Below, one piece after another: positions 10,080 to 19,582 of a DNA stretch of 64,000 nucleotides. The first letter of the stretch is position 1; each line of letters starts with the position of its first letter. A model generated the notes under the pieces. The model did no database searches. It was not told the DNA's origin and worked only from the letters and a program-made list of their open reading frames with translations. The stretch is taken from NCBI RefSeq assembly GCF_003248355.1, contig NZ_QKWY01000001.1:3430001-3494000 (forward strand). The letters run 5' to 3'. A program made the position numbers and the translations under genes. Source of the DNA: Streptomyces sp. AC1-42W (GTDB taxonomy: Bacteria; Actinomycetota; Actinomycetes; Streptomycetales; Streptomycetaceae).

Positions 10080-11610
10080 CAACGTCGCTCGCTTAGTTCA
10101 TGATCGCGTAGAGTCTCGGTCTTGTGCCGAGAGATCACATAGTTGGTGAGACGTACCCGGAGCGGGTCCGGATGGGGGTGCTGTCGCGTACGTTCACGCC
10201 CGAGCTGGTCGACTTCGTGGTCGATGAGGCGGGGGCGCGCGAGGAGCGGACCCGGTCGTTGCCGGCCCGGCTGATGGTGTATTTCGTCCTGACGATGTGG
10301 CTGTTCAGCGGTGACGGATACGGCCTGGTGCTGCGGGAGTTGGTGGAGCACTGGCCGCGCCGGGCGCGGGAGGTGTGGCGTCCGGCGCGCACGGGGTCTC
10401 TGACAACGGCGCGGGCCCGGCTGGGTGCGGGGCCGCTGCGACTGCTCTTCGACCGGGTCGCCGGTTGCACCGGCACTGCGGCCACGCCGGGGGCTTTCTG
10501 GCGCGGGCTGCGGCTGACCTCCATGGACGGCACACTGCTGGACGTTCCTGACAGCGAGGCGAACGCTGCCGCCTACACCCGTGCCTCCAACGGAAATCGG
10601 CCTGGACCGTACCCGCAGGTGAGGCTCCTCGCGCTGGTGGAGTGCGGCACGAAGGCGTTGATCGGTGCGGTCTTCGACTCCTTCGCCGTCGGCGAGCGCA
10701 CCTTGGCCGCCCGCCTCCTGGTGCACCTGCGGGAAGGCATCCTGTTGATGGCCGACCGGGGCTTTCCAGCCTATGAGCTGTGGCGGGCAGCCGCGGTCAC
10801 CGGGGCCGAACTCCTGTGGCGGGTCTCGGATTCCTTCACCCTGCGGCCGCATGAGGTTCTGGCCGACGGCACCTTCCTCACCCGCCTGAACGGGCCGCGC
10901 GGCGCCCGGATCACCGTGCGCGCCGTGGAGTACACCGTGGTCACCACCACGATCGGCGCGGACGGCGACAGTGAGGAGACCTCGGAGCTGTTCTGCCTGA
11001 TCACCACGCTCCTGGACCCCGAGGCGGCACCCGCCGCAGAGCTGGCAGAGCTGTACACCGCCCGCTGGACCAGCGAGACGATCTTCAAGCACATCAAGAT
11101 CGAACAGCGGGGAGGACGCACCGCGACCCTCCGGTCCAACAGTCCCGCCATGGTCGAGCAGGAACTGTGGGCCATGCTCTGCGTCTACCAGGCCGTACAC
11201 GACCTGGCCGTGGACGCCGCCCACCACGCGAACCTCCCCGTCTCGCACATCAGCTTCAAGAACACCCTCGCCGCCGCCCGACGTTCCGTCGGCGCGGACT
11301 TTCCCCCCTCGGCAACTGGCCGCCAGGATCCGTGACATCCAGGCCGACCTGACCCGCGAGGCCGTCCGTCCCCGCCCCGGACGTGCCGCACCCCGCGCCA
11401 CCAAACGCAGCACCACCGGATACCGCACCCTCAAACCGGACGAGCCCGCCACCACCAAGGTCACCCACACGATCAGCCTCTCGCTCTTCCCCGAAGAACG
11501 ACGACCACGCAAGCCGCGGGCGAAGCCGAGACCCCTGCAACTCGCCCCGCAGGAAACGACGTCACCGACACTCAAAGACATGGCGACGGCCATCTAATAG
11601 AGCGACGTTG
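10080..11610. mobile_element. IS4-like insertion sequence, copy 2
   Basis: A 1531-bp element with the same CAACGTCGCTC ends as copy 1, flanked by its own 10-bp duplication, GGTATAGGTG, at 10070-10079 and 11611-11620. The different duplication shows an independent insertion. It splits rhs segments 3 and 4 and lies in direct orientation to copy 1. Confidence 0.94.
10124..11597 (+). CDS. IS4-family transposase, copy 2, same +1 frameshift
   Basis: The zero-frame product (403 residues, to 11335) differs from copy 1 at one residue near the end (Gly for Asp in PPSATxRQDP). The same run of six C precedes the point where the conserved C-terminal tail continues in the +1 frame to a TAA near 11595. Two transposed copies with the same shift mean that the parent already had it and could still move, either alone, by slippage, or with help in trans from an intact relative elsewhere. 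Confidence 0.85.
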
Positions 11611-12048
11611 GGTATAGGTGAGAGTGCGACCGTCGAAGTCCGTTTCGGAGATCAATCGGCCGACCGGATCGTAGGCGTAGGACCAGGTCAATCCCTGGGG
11701 GTTGGTGACCCGCGTCAGCCGTAGCTCGGTGTCATGGTCGAATTCGTAGTGAGCGCCGTCCGGGCCAGTGCGCGCCATCGGCAGCTCGAAGTGCGTGTAT
11801 TCGAAGCTGGTGACCTGGCCCATGGGGTCGGTATGACTTGTGCGGTTGCCTTCGCCATCGTAGGTCCACGCTTCGGTTCCGCCGTCCGGTCCTATACGGC
11901 AGGCCAGTTCACCGTCCGCAGTCCACTGGAGTTGAGTCACCGCGCCCATTGGGTCTGTGACGCGGACAGGCCGGCCGAGGGCGTCGCGCTCGTAGCGGGT
12001 TCTGCCGCCCACTGGATCGGTGACTTCTAACGGCAGCCCCGCCGCGTC
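11611..12048 (-). pseudogene. rhs segment 3 (YD repeats)
   Basis: A 146-codon piece of rhs between IS4-like copy 2 and ISL3-like copy B. It contains YERDALGRPVRVTD, YDGEGNRTSHTD, FDHDTELRLTRVTN and YAYDPVGRLISETD repeats. It has a TTA leucine codon in LPLEVTD, rare in Streptomyces and read by the bldA tRNA. Both ends join neighbouring segments in frame. Confidence 0.9.
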
Positions 12049-12056
12049 GGAAATCA

Positions 12057-13459
12057 GGCTCTCCTGTCGCTTCCGTGGGTCGCTGACCTGGGGGTATGCG
12101 CAGAACACGCCGCACCCGGAGTACGTTTCGACTGCTGAAGGTACGAAACGGAAGAACCAGGTACGGCGTGCGGAACACGAGGATATGGGCCAGGCTGCTC
12201 GATGTCGAAAAGACGGTGATCGAGCAGGTCGAGGCCGAGGAGGCCGACAGCGGCGACGATCTGGTGATCGTCGCTCATGCCCGTCCGGCTCGGGGACGGC
12301 GGCAGCGGTGCGGGGTGTGCGGCCGCAAGGCGGCGAAGTACGACGCCGGAGAGGGACGCCGTCGCTGGCGGGCCCTGGACGTCGGGGTACTCAAGGCGTT
12401 CATCGAGGCCGACGCGCCGCGGGTGTCCTGCCCCGAGCACGGGGTGACCGTGGCGGCGGTGCCCTGGGCCCGGCACCGGGCCGGCCACACCTACGCCTTC
12501 GACGCGCAGGCCGCCTGGCTGGCCACCTGCTGCTCGAAGACGGCCGTCACCCGGCTGATGCGGATCGGATGGCGCACGGTCGGCGCCGTGGTCGCCCGGG
12601 TCTGGTCGGATGCCGAGGCGCAGGCCGACCGGCTGGCCGGACTGCGGCGGATCGGGATCGACGAGATCAGCTACAAGAAGCGGCACAAGTACCTGACTGT
12701 CGTCGTGGACCATGATTCGGGCCGTCTGCTGTGGGCCGAACCCGGGCGGGACAGGGCCACCTTGAACAAGTTCTTCGACCTCCTCGGCCCTGAACGCTCC
12801 GCGGGGATCACGCATGTGTCGGCCGACGCGGCGGACTGGGTCACCGGCCCGGTTGCCGCACACTGCCCCGACGCTGTGCGCGTGATGGACCCCTTCCACA
12901 CGGTGAAGTGGGCGACCGACGCCCTGGACGTCGTGCGCCGTGAGGTCTGGAACGCCGAGCGCAAGGGCAAGGGCCGGGCCACGCCGGGATCGAAGTCGCT
13001 GAAGAAGGCCCGCTTCGCGCTGTGGAAGAACCCCGAAGATCTCACGCAGTACCAGCGTTCCCAGCTGGAGTTCGTCGCCAAGGCCCATCCCGTCCTCCAC
13101 CGCGCCTACCTCCTGAAGGAGGGACTCCGTCTCGCCCTGAAGTCCGGCACCGACACCCCCGAGGCTCTGTGGGACTGGGTGCTGTGGGCCCGCCGCTGCC
13201 GCATCGACGCCTTCGTCGACCTGCAACGCTCCATCGTCCGGCACTGGGACGCGATCACCGCAGCGGCCGAGCACGGCCTGTCCAACGGACTCGTCGAATC
13301 GATGAACACCAAGATCCGGCTCATCACCCGCATCGCCTTCGGCTTCAAGAACCCCACCGCCCTCATCGCCCTCGCCATGCTCAGCCTCGGCGGACACCGA
13401 CCCCACCTACCAGGACGTCAACCCGCGAACCGATGACCCACGGATCCGACAGGAGAGCC
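12057..13459. mobile_element. ISL3-like insertion sequence, copy B
   Basis: A 1403-bp element with the same ends as copy A, inverted relative to it, flanked by its own 8-bp duplication, GGAAATCA, at 12049-12056 and 13460-13467. It splits rhs segments 2 and 3. The pair A and B forms a large inverted repeat about 2.2 kb apart. Confidence 0.95.
12168..13436 (+). CDS. ISL3-family transposase, copy B
   Basis: Identical in translation to copy A: CxxC zinc-like motif, helix-turn-helix, DDE core with RRIGIDEISYKK and VMDPFHTVKW, and the NGLVESMNTKIRL end block. The start is placed at the GTG at 12168, with an alternative ATG at 12096. The transposase is transcribed opposite to rhs. Confidence 0.92.
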   Translation: MRNTRIWARLLDVEKTVIEQVEAEEADSGDDLVIVAHARPARGRRQRCGVCGRKAAKYDAGEGRRRWRALDVGVLKAFIEADAPRVSCPEHGVTVAAVPWARHRAGHTYAFDAQAAWLATCCSKTAVTRLMRIGWRTVGAVVARVWSDAEAQADRLAGLRRIGIDEISYKKRHKYLTVVVDHDSGRLLWAEPGRDRATLNKFFDLLGPERSAGITHVSADAADWVTGPVAAHCPDAVRVMDPFHTVKWATDALDVVRREVWNAERKGKGRATPGSKSLKKARFALWKNPEDLTQYQRSQLEFVAKAHPVLHRAYLLKEGLRLALKSGTDTPEALWDWVLWARRCRIDAFVDLQRSIVRHWDAITAAAEHGLSNGLVESMNTKIRLITRIAFGFKNPTALIALAMLSLGGHRPHLPGRQPANR

Positions 13460-13564
13460 GGAAATCACTGTGACGACGGCGCCGAGAGCGTCAGTGACGG
13501 AGGTGAGCCGTCCGTGGGCATCGTAGGCGAAGCGAGTGGTGTGTCCTGCCGGGTCGGAGACCGC
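13460..13564 (-). pseudogene. rhs segment 2 (short YD repeat piece)
   Basis: Thirty-five codons of rhs between ISL3-like copy B and the IS630-like element. It reads AVSDPAGHTTRFAYDAHGRLTSVTD, one YD repeat. With the duplications removed it joins segment 1 (ERGNRL then AVSDPAG) and segment 3 (VTVI then SDAAGLPLEV) in frame. Confidence 0.9.
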
Positions 13565-13630
13565 TAAGTGGTCGGCTCCGTAAGTCCTTCGGGGGTTGAC
13601 TTCGGATCCGGCGTTGTGCCTGGTAGTGGG

Positions 13631-13960
13631 TCAGATGTCGACTGCAGCGATGTGGAGCTCGCAGGCGCAGTCGAGCGCCTCCGCGGGGGTGCCGGTGGGG
13701 CTGCCGGTGGGCAGCAGGGAGTCTTCGTAGCGGTCGCCACTGGCGTAGTAGGGGGCGAAGCCCCACCTCTTGCTGACGGTGCCGGTGTAGCGCAGTCGCA
13801 TCAGCTTGACCCGTTCGCCGTCGGCCAGTTCGGCCTCCACGTAGGCGAACGCTCCGCGGTGTCGGACATGCAACTGCGCAATCTGGGGCCAGACGGCGCG
13901 GGCCTGCTCGCCGAGGCGGGCTTCCAGCGAGAGGCGGGTGTGTTCCGAGGGCGTGGGCAT
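13631..13960 (-). CDS. Passenger hypothetical protein within the IS630-like element
   Basis: A 109-residue frame starts at the ATG at 13960 (MPTPSEHTRLSLEARLGEQ) and ends inside the left end of the element, on the opposite strand from the transposase. The sequence looks like a folded soluble protein (IAQLHVRHRGAFAYVEAELA, EALDCACELHIA). I recall closely similar small proteins annotated as hypothetical in Streptomyces, often near transposases. No function is known to me. It lies wholly inside the inverted repeats, so it travels with the element. Confidence 0.65.
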   Translation of the reverse strand: MPTPSEHTRLSLEARLGEQARAVWPQIAQLHVRHRGAFAYVEAELADGERVKLMRLRYTGTVSKRWGFAPYYASGDRYEDSLLPTGSPTGTPAEALDCACELHIAAVDI

Positions 13961-14047
13961 GGCGCCCATCCTGCCCGAGGGGCCACGGACCGGATACGGC
14001 AAGCTTCGGCCTGTTGTGATCCACTTCTCCGGATTGGCCCGCCTGCA

Positions 14048-15214
14048 TTGCCTGTTGCCGTCGCCCGCACGATCACCCTGCGCGCCGCCGAGCGCGAGCG
14101 ACTGAAGCTGATGGCCTACGGCCACAAGACCGAGTACCGGCTGCGGATGCGCGCGCAGGTGGTGCTGCACGCGGCGCGCGGACGCGCCAACGCGCGCATC
14201 GCCCGGGAGACGGGTCTGCATCTGGACACGGTCCGCCGCTGGCGCGGCCGGTTCGCCGAGCACGGGCTCGCCGGGCTGGGCGACCTCGACCGGTCGGGCA
14301 GGCCCCCCTCGTTCACCGCGCTCCAGGCCGCCCAGGTCAAGGCTCTGGCCTGCCGGCTGCCCGCCGAGACAGGGGTGCCGCTGGCGCGTTGGTCGTGCCC
14401 GGAGCTTGCCCGCGAAGTCGTCGCCCGGTCCATCGCCAGCTCGATCTCCGCCTCCACTGTCCGTCGCTGGCTGGGCGACGACGCGATCAAACCGTGGCAG
14501 TACCAATCCTGGATCTTCGTCACCGACCCGGACTTCCGCCCGAAGGCCGAGCGTGTACTGGACCTGTATGCCCGTACCTGGCGGGGCGTCCCGCTCGGCG
14601 ACGACGAGTACGTCATCAGCGCGGACGAGAAGACCTCCATCCAGGCCCGCTGCCGCTGTCATCCGACCCTGCCGCCCGGCCGGGCCCGCGCGATGCGCGT
14701 GAACCACACCTACCGGCGCGGCGGCGCCCTGGCCTACCTGGCCGCCTACGACGTCCACTCCGCGAAAGTGTCCGGCCGCTGCGAGCCGACCACCGGCATC
14801 ACCCCGTTCATGAACCTGGTCACCCAGGTCATGACCCGCGAGCCCTACGCCAGCGCGAAACGCGTGTTCTGGATCGTCGACAACGGCTCCTCCCACCGCG
14901 GCAAGAAGGCCGCCGACCGACTGTCGGACGCGTTCCCGAACGCGGTCCTGGTCCACACCCCGGTGCACGCCTCCTGGCTGAACCAAGTGGAAATCTACTT
15001 CTCCGTCGTCCAGCGCAAGGTCGTCTCGCCCAACGACTTCACCGACCTCACCCAGGTCACAGACCGGCTCCGAGAATTCGAAGACCGCTACAACGCCACG
15101 GCACAGCCGTTCCAGTGGAAGTTCACCACCTCCGACCTGGACGATCTGCTGGCCAGACTCGACCAGCACCCCGCCGGCCGACACGAAGAATCCTCCGCCG
15201 CCCCGGCACCATGA
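14048..15214 (+). CDS. IS630-family transposase
   Basis: A transposase of the IS630/Tc1-mariner superfamily, about 388 residues from the TTG at 14048. An ATG at 14110 is an alternative start. The N-terminus has a helix-turn-helix pair (RIARETGLHLDTVRRWRGRF, then the SISASTVRRWL region). The DDE core reads VISADEKTSIQ (first Asp), FWIVDNGSSHRG (second Asp) and TPVHASWLNQVEIYFSVVQR (final Glu), in order and spacing typical of the family. The frame is intact, so the element may be active. Confidence 0.92.
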   Translation: MPVAVARTITLRAAERERLKLMAYGHKTEYRLRMRAQVVLHAARGRANARIARETGLHLDTVRRWRGRFAEHGLAGLGDLDRSGRPPSFTALQAAQVKALACRLPAETGVPLARWSCPELAREVVARSIASSISASTVRRWLGDDAIKPWQYQSWIFVTDPDFRPKAERVLDLYARTWRGVPLGDDEYVISADEKTSIQARCRCHPTLPPGRARAMRVNHTYRRGGALAYLAAYDVHSAKVSGRCEPTTGITPFMNLVTQVMTREPYASAKRVFWIVDNGSSHRGKKAADRLSDAFPNAVLVHTPVHASWLNQVEIYFSVVQRKVVSPNDFTDLTQVTDRLREFEDRYNATAQPFQWKFTTSDLDDLLARLDQHPAGRHEESSAAPAP

Positions 15215-15246
15215 TCAACCCCCGAAGGACTTACGGAGCCGACCAC

Positions 15247-17640
15247 TAAGCGGTTGCCACGTTCGTCGAACTCCTGTTGTCGACGGCAGCCGTCAGGGCC
15301 GATGAACTCCGTCGGAAAGCCGTCCGCGTTGCGCGCGGCGCTCAGTTCACTGCCGTCCGGGCGGGCGACGTTGACCAGCCTGTTCTTCTCGTCATACGCG
15401 AAGGCGGTGGTGCGGCCGAGCGGATCGGTGCGAGTGAGGAGATTGCCGTCGTTGTCGTAAGTGAAGTGGGTGGTGTGGCCCAGCGGGTCAGTGGTGGCCA
15501 GCACGCGGCAGCCGTCGTCGATCAGGTGGCGAGTGGTGTGTCCGGAGGCGCTGCTGAGGGTGGTTGTGCGATGGCCAGTGTTTGGATTCCGGGCACCGTA
15601 CTCAAGGGTGAGTTGCACGTGTCCCGCTTCGCCACCCTCAGCGACACACCTGTCGAGGCCGTCGTAAGCGTAGCTGTATCGGCTGTTGTTGGAATCGATC
15701 CAGGCCGTGACCCTGCGACGTTCGTCGTAGGCAAGGGTGAGGGCGGCGCCGGATGGTTTGGTGACGGTGGTGAGGTTGCCGTCGACGTAGCCGTAGGTGC
15801 GCAGGGGGATGATCGTGCCCGGATCGGCGGGCGTCAGTCCGTTCTCGTTCGTCGTGGGGGCGAGCAGCGCCAGGCTTGTGACGAGTCCGTCTGTCAGTGC
15901 CAGTTTCAGGTGATAGCCGGCGGAGTGGACGAGTGCGAGGGGTGTGCCGTCGTCGGTGCGGTCGAAGGTGATCGTGTTGGCGTTGCGGTCGGCGATCTCA
16001 CCGAGCCAGGCGGTGCCGTCCCCACCGGGTTTCACCCCGTGCGGTGCGTTGAAGTGGCAGATGAGGCCGTTGTCTGGGTTGGTTACGGTGTAGTCACCGG
16101 TCTCGTCGCGGTTGAGGACGTTGCGCGAGGTGCCGGTCTCGGGGCGGGTGGGGAGACCTGGGACGGGGTGGGGGTAGGTGATCAGGCGGCCGTCGTCGGT
16201 GACGTGGATGACACCGTTGGCGTCGATTTCCAGGTGTTCGTCGACGGTGGAGGACCAGGAGGGGCCGAAGAAGCGGCCTGCGGTGTAGCCGGACTCGACG
16301 CGGCGGGTGAAAGCGAGCGGCAGCACGCCGGGCAGGACCACATCGGTCTGGGGCAGGAACATGCGGCCGGAGGCGAGGTCGACCGGGTCGGTGCCCTTGG
16401 TGGTGCGTTCCTCGGGGGTGCGGTTGTGGGTGCCTTCGGGGGCGTCGTCGATCAGGCGGCGGGCCTTGTTCGCGTCCTGGGCGAGGTCGGCGAGTTCCTT
16501 CGCGGTCCTGGCTCCCTTGACCGCGGCGCCTCCGCCGCCGGTCGCGGCGGTGAGGACGAGGTCGGGGACGAGGCGGCCGAGCCCTTCGGCCGGGTCCTTC
16601 ATGAACTCGGTGACCATCTGCCTGCCCGTGCCCCAGGGGTCGTTGGCGACCTGGACGAGCCCGGCGGCGGTGTTGCTCAGCGCGAGACCGTACTCGGCGG
16701 GGTGCGTGATGTTGTACGGGTCCATCGGGTTGACGGTGCGCACGAAGTTGAGGAGCCCGGCCGTGCCCTTGGCGACCCCGCCGACGAAGTGGGTGTTCAT
16801 CAACTGAGTCTCGGCGAGCCCGTCGGCGACCTGGTCGGCGTACTTCGGCTTCGCCGGCGCGGCGTCCCGTGCGGCGGCCACCGCGGTGCGGGCGGTCTCC
16901 GCCGCGGTGTTGCGCTGCGTACGGGCCTCCGCGAGGAGCTGCTGCGCCTCCTCCATGCGCGCCTTGCCCGGGTCGGTGAACTCACCGGGCCGGGGCGGCA
17001 GCGTGGACGGGTCGCGTTTGTCGGCGGGCAGGGCGTTGTACGTGTCGACGGCCTTGTTGAAGGTGTCGCACCTCTCTTTGTGGGCGTCCATCGCCTCTTC
17101 GGAGGCCTTGGTGCCCGCCTTCCACTTGTCGATCGCCAACTGAGCCTGGCCCTGGGCCCATTCGACCGTACCGGCGAACGAATCCAGCGCGCCCGCGGCC
17201 TTCTCGAAGGCGTCGGCGGCCTTGAACCACTGGGGCGGCTCCACAGACACCGACTCCCGGAACGCGTCCGCCGTCTGCCCCTTGAGCTCGGAGGCGTCCA
17301 GCCCCTTGAGCCCGTCGCCGACCTTGTCGAGCGAGCTCCGCAGGTTCTTCAGGTGCGTGGCGGTCGAGCGGATCTCGGACGGGCTGCCATAGACCAGCTT
17401 CTTCTTGTCCTCCGTCTGACCGAGGTCCATCTCCTCGGCCTCGGCGCCCATCCGGTTCGCCACCGAGCGCGACTGTTCGCGCACCCAGTCGGCGCCGGAG
17501 TCCCAGCCCACGTCCTCCAGCCGGTCGGCCGTCCAGTCCCCGGCGTCCTCGACCCGGTCACCCACCCACTTCTTACCGCCGTCGACGGCATCCTCGATGA
17601 AGTCCGGTGTCAGATCGCCGACAAGATCCCCGAGCCCCAT
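15247..17640 (-). pseudogene. rhs segment 1: N-terminus of an ESX-type RHS polymorphic toxin
   Basis: This is the 5' end of a large toxin gene, residues 1-798 of a rebuilt 1602-residue protein. The first ~250 residues are helical and WXG100-like (PPQWFKAADAFEKAAGALD), suggesting type VII (ESX) export, since no signal peptide is present. Around residue 410 a pre-RHS domain begins (DPVDLASGRMFLPQTDVVLPG, DUF6531-like as I recall), followed by YD repeats that form the shell around a C-terminal toxin. The start ATG at 17640 lies three bases after the upstream stop. The frame breaks at the IS630-like element, which inserted at codon Leu798. Unless the insertions revert, the full toxin cannot be made. 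Confidence 0.9.
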
Positions 17641-17643
17641 GGA

Positions 17644-18294
17644 TCAGTTCCCCCCGTCGTCAGGCCGCTGCTGCCGGGCCCGCTCCTCGGCGGAAGGGCC
17701 GAACGCTTCGTCCACGTCCCGGTCGAAGGTCTCCTGGTCGCGGCCGAGCAGGCTGTTCATCACGTCGTTGTGCAGGCCCCCGACGCCCTCGGTCATCACC
17801 GCCCGACCGGTGTCATTCCAGGTCTGCCCGGCCTCGTCCCCGGCCCGCTCGAACGACTCCACGCTGTAATCCGGGCTCAGATAGTCCGGGGTAAGCACCT
17901 CGCCCCACCCCTGGTTGACGATGTCGTCCTCGGACGCGTTCGGATTGCCCACACCCGCGTTGACCACGATCTTCAACGTGCCCTCGATGTACCGCTCCTC
18001 CTCCCACAGCACCCCCGCCGACAGACCCAGCTTCGCAGCGATGGCGTTGGCGTCCTGGACCAGCGCCCGCACCCCCCACTCCCACCGCTCACAGAAGTCC
18101 CCGAAGGTCACCGACAACCCGTAATGCCCGGCCTCCATGCCGGTCATCGACAGCCCCGACACGCCCTTGCCCAGCGCCGCCCCCGTACCGGAACCGATCT
18201 CCTCCAGCTCGTCCACCGTCGCGCGCAGCCCACTGGTGATCTTCTGGACACTCCCTGGATCAACGTGCAGATCCCCCGTACCGCCGCCGCTCAC
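17644..18294 (-). CDS. ESX/WXG100-like protein in the rhs operon
   Basis: A 216-residue protein starting at a GTG that overlaps the previous stop (GTGA) and ending three bases before rhs, so the three genes are tightly coupled. The first 90 residues are predicted helical (VQKITSGLRATVDELEEIGSG, FCERWEWGVRALVQDANAIAAKL), like the WXG-type helical hairpins of ESX substrates or adaptors. The rest is acidic and lacks membrane segments. The probable role is an adaptor or chaperone for export of the RHS protein. This follows from position and fold, not from a recognised family. Confidence 0.7.
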   Translation of the reverse strand: MSGGGTGDLHVDPGSVQKITSGLRATVDELEEIGSGTGAALGKGVSGLSMTGMEAGHYGLSVTFGDFCERWEWGVRALVQDANAIAAKLGLSAGVLWEEERYIEGTLKIVVNAGVGNPNASEDDIVNQGWGEVLTPDYLSPDYSVESFERAGDEAGQTWNDTGRAVMTEGVGGLHNDVMNSLLGRDQETFDRDVDEAFGPSAEERARQQRPDDGGN

Positions 18295-18740
18295 AGCCCA
18301 CGCCCCCCGTCGCTGCCCCGTGTGGGCACCGCGTTCTCACCGTCTACGGCTACCGCGTCCGGCACGATCCCCGCCACGGGAGGGAAGAACATGGACCCCT
18401 CGGGATCAGCGATGTTCACCGCGACGCCCGCCGGCACCCCCATCGCCGGAACGATCTCGTCCAGCAGCCGCGCTCCCCGCAACTCCGCGAACTCCCACGA
18501 CTGCCCAGCCGCCTCAGCGCCGTCAACAGAAGCCCGTCCCCGCGCGAACCGAGCCAGTGCCGTCTCGTCCGTGAACCCGCACACCCAGCGCACCCCGCCG
18601 AACTCCGCAGTCCACAACCCACCACCAACCAACGGCACCAACACCACAGCCCGCCGAAACTCCCCCAGCAACGCCCGCGGATCACCCACCCCGGCCCGCT
18701 GATCGGCAATCCGATCCGCCAACGCTGTCCCCTCAACCAT
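18291..18740 (-). CDS. SseB-like domain protein, first gene of the rhs operon
   Basis: The translated region FRRAVVLVPLVGGGLWTAEFGGVRWVCGFTDETALARFAR, a short beta-rich domain, resembles the N-terminal SseB domain common in Streptomyces ESX and polymorphic-toxin loci. The ATG at 18740 is chosen because a GGGGG ribosome site precedes it; the longer frame to 18899 adds an unconvincing low-complexity leader. About 149 residues, no signal peptide. It overlaps the next gene by four bases. Likely an accessory or chaperone component of the toxin operon. Confidence 0.65.
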   Translation of the reverse strand: MVEGTALADRIADQRAGVGDPRALLGEFRRAVVLVPLVGGGLWTAEFGGVRWVCGFTDETALARFARGRASVDGAEAAGQSWEFAELRGARLLDEIVPAMGVPAGVAVNIADPEGSMFFPPVAGIVPDAVAVDGENAVPTRGSDGGRGL

Positions 18741-18941
18741 GGAGCCCCCGTTCGCATTCGCTATCGACCCCGAACACCGTAGAGCACTACCTCCGCCACC
18801 ATCAGCGATTCCAAGCCCATGGCTGCCTTCGGTCGGTGGGGGTACCAGGGACTGGTCTCGTGAGTGTGCAGCCCGGGGTTCAAGCCGATCGGTGTGCACC
18901 AGGTTGCCCGGGGAGACCGAGCAGACAGCCGTGCGGCAGGC

Positions 18942-19541
18942 GGTCCTCGACTATTTTGCTCGTTGGTGGAGTCTCTGGGCGACGACGCCGGAACCCGGGG
19001 CATGTTGAACCGACGTCCAGCGCCAGGACTTGCTGTCCCCCGCCGGGGACGTGGCTGGCCGCCGGATCTTTGACGCCGACTGCGGCTTTGGCCTCCTGTT
19101 CGCTGCGCTGCGTGATCGGGGTGCTCTCGTCACTGGCCTCGACTCCAGTACCGGGAGAGGGAGCTGGCACGGCGCCGTCTGGGTGCCCATGCGGACCTGC
19201 ACGTGGCCGACCTGAGTGACCCGCTGCCGTTCACCGACGCAGCGTTCGATGACGTCCTTGCCTCGCTGGTGCTGTACTACCTGAAGGACTGGGGACCGAC
19301 GCTGGCCGAGATGCGGCGAGTGCTCAGGGTCGGCGGCCGACTGATCGCATCGGTGCAGTATCCCTTCGTGGACTACGCGATCCAAATCCTTGGCCCGACT
19401 ATCACGCAACCACCAACTACATCCAGGAATGGACCCACCTGGCAGGGGCAGGCCGCACATATGAGCTTCTGGCGCAGGCCACTGCACTCGATGACCGACG
19501 CCTTCGCCTGCGGCTGGCTTCCGCCTGGCTGTGATCAGTGA
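18942..19541 (+). pseudogene. Decayed SAM-dependent methyltransferase
   Basis: Pieces of a class I methyltransferase appear in different frames: a leader ending LDYFARWW, motif I as RIFDADCGFGLLFAALRD (19030 frame), then a later block LPFTDAAFDDVLASLVLYYL with MRRVLRVGGRLIASVQYPF (19203 frame). After 19380 the reading moves frame again (DYHATTNYIQEWT). At least two frameshifts break it. I treat it as a pseudogene. Confidence 0.65.
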
Positions 19542-19582
19542 GCCACAGTCCGACCCGGGCGCCCGAGAGCTGTATCCCCTCC

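Larger units (their letters stand above)
13568..15246. mobile_element. IS630-like insertion sequence with passenger gene
   Basis: The element is 1679 bp, bounded by perfect 32-bp inverted repeats (13568-13599 and 15215-15246, starting GTGGTCGGCTCC). It is flanked by TAA on both sides (13565-13567 and 15247-15249), consistent with insertion at TA. It sits exactly at a TTA leucine codon of rhs. It holds a transposase and an oppositely oriented small gene. Confidence 0.93.

Noticed and set aside
9830..11593. 587-codon minus-strand frame ending in YD repeats
   Set aside because: A chimera: antisense of the IS4-like transposase runs into rhs segment 4. The repeat part is real, the rest is not.
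12054..13406. 450-codon frame opposite the ISL3-like transposase
   Set aside because: Pure shadow of a GC-rich gene; the opposite strand has the DDE motifs.
15277..18702. 1141-codon open frame on the plus strand
   Set aside because: It is antisense to rhs segment 1 and its two upstream genes. The strand with WXG-like, pre-RHS and YD-repeat motifs is the coding one.
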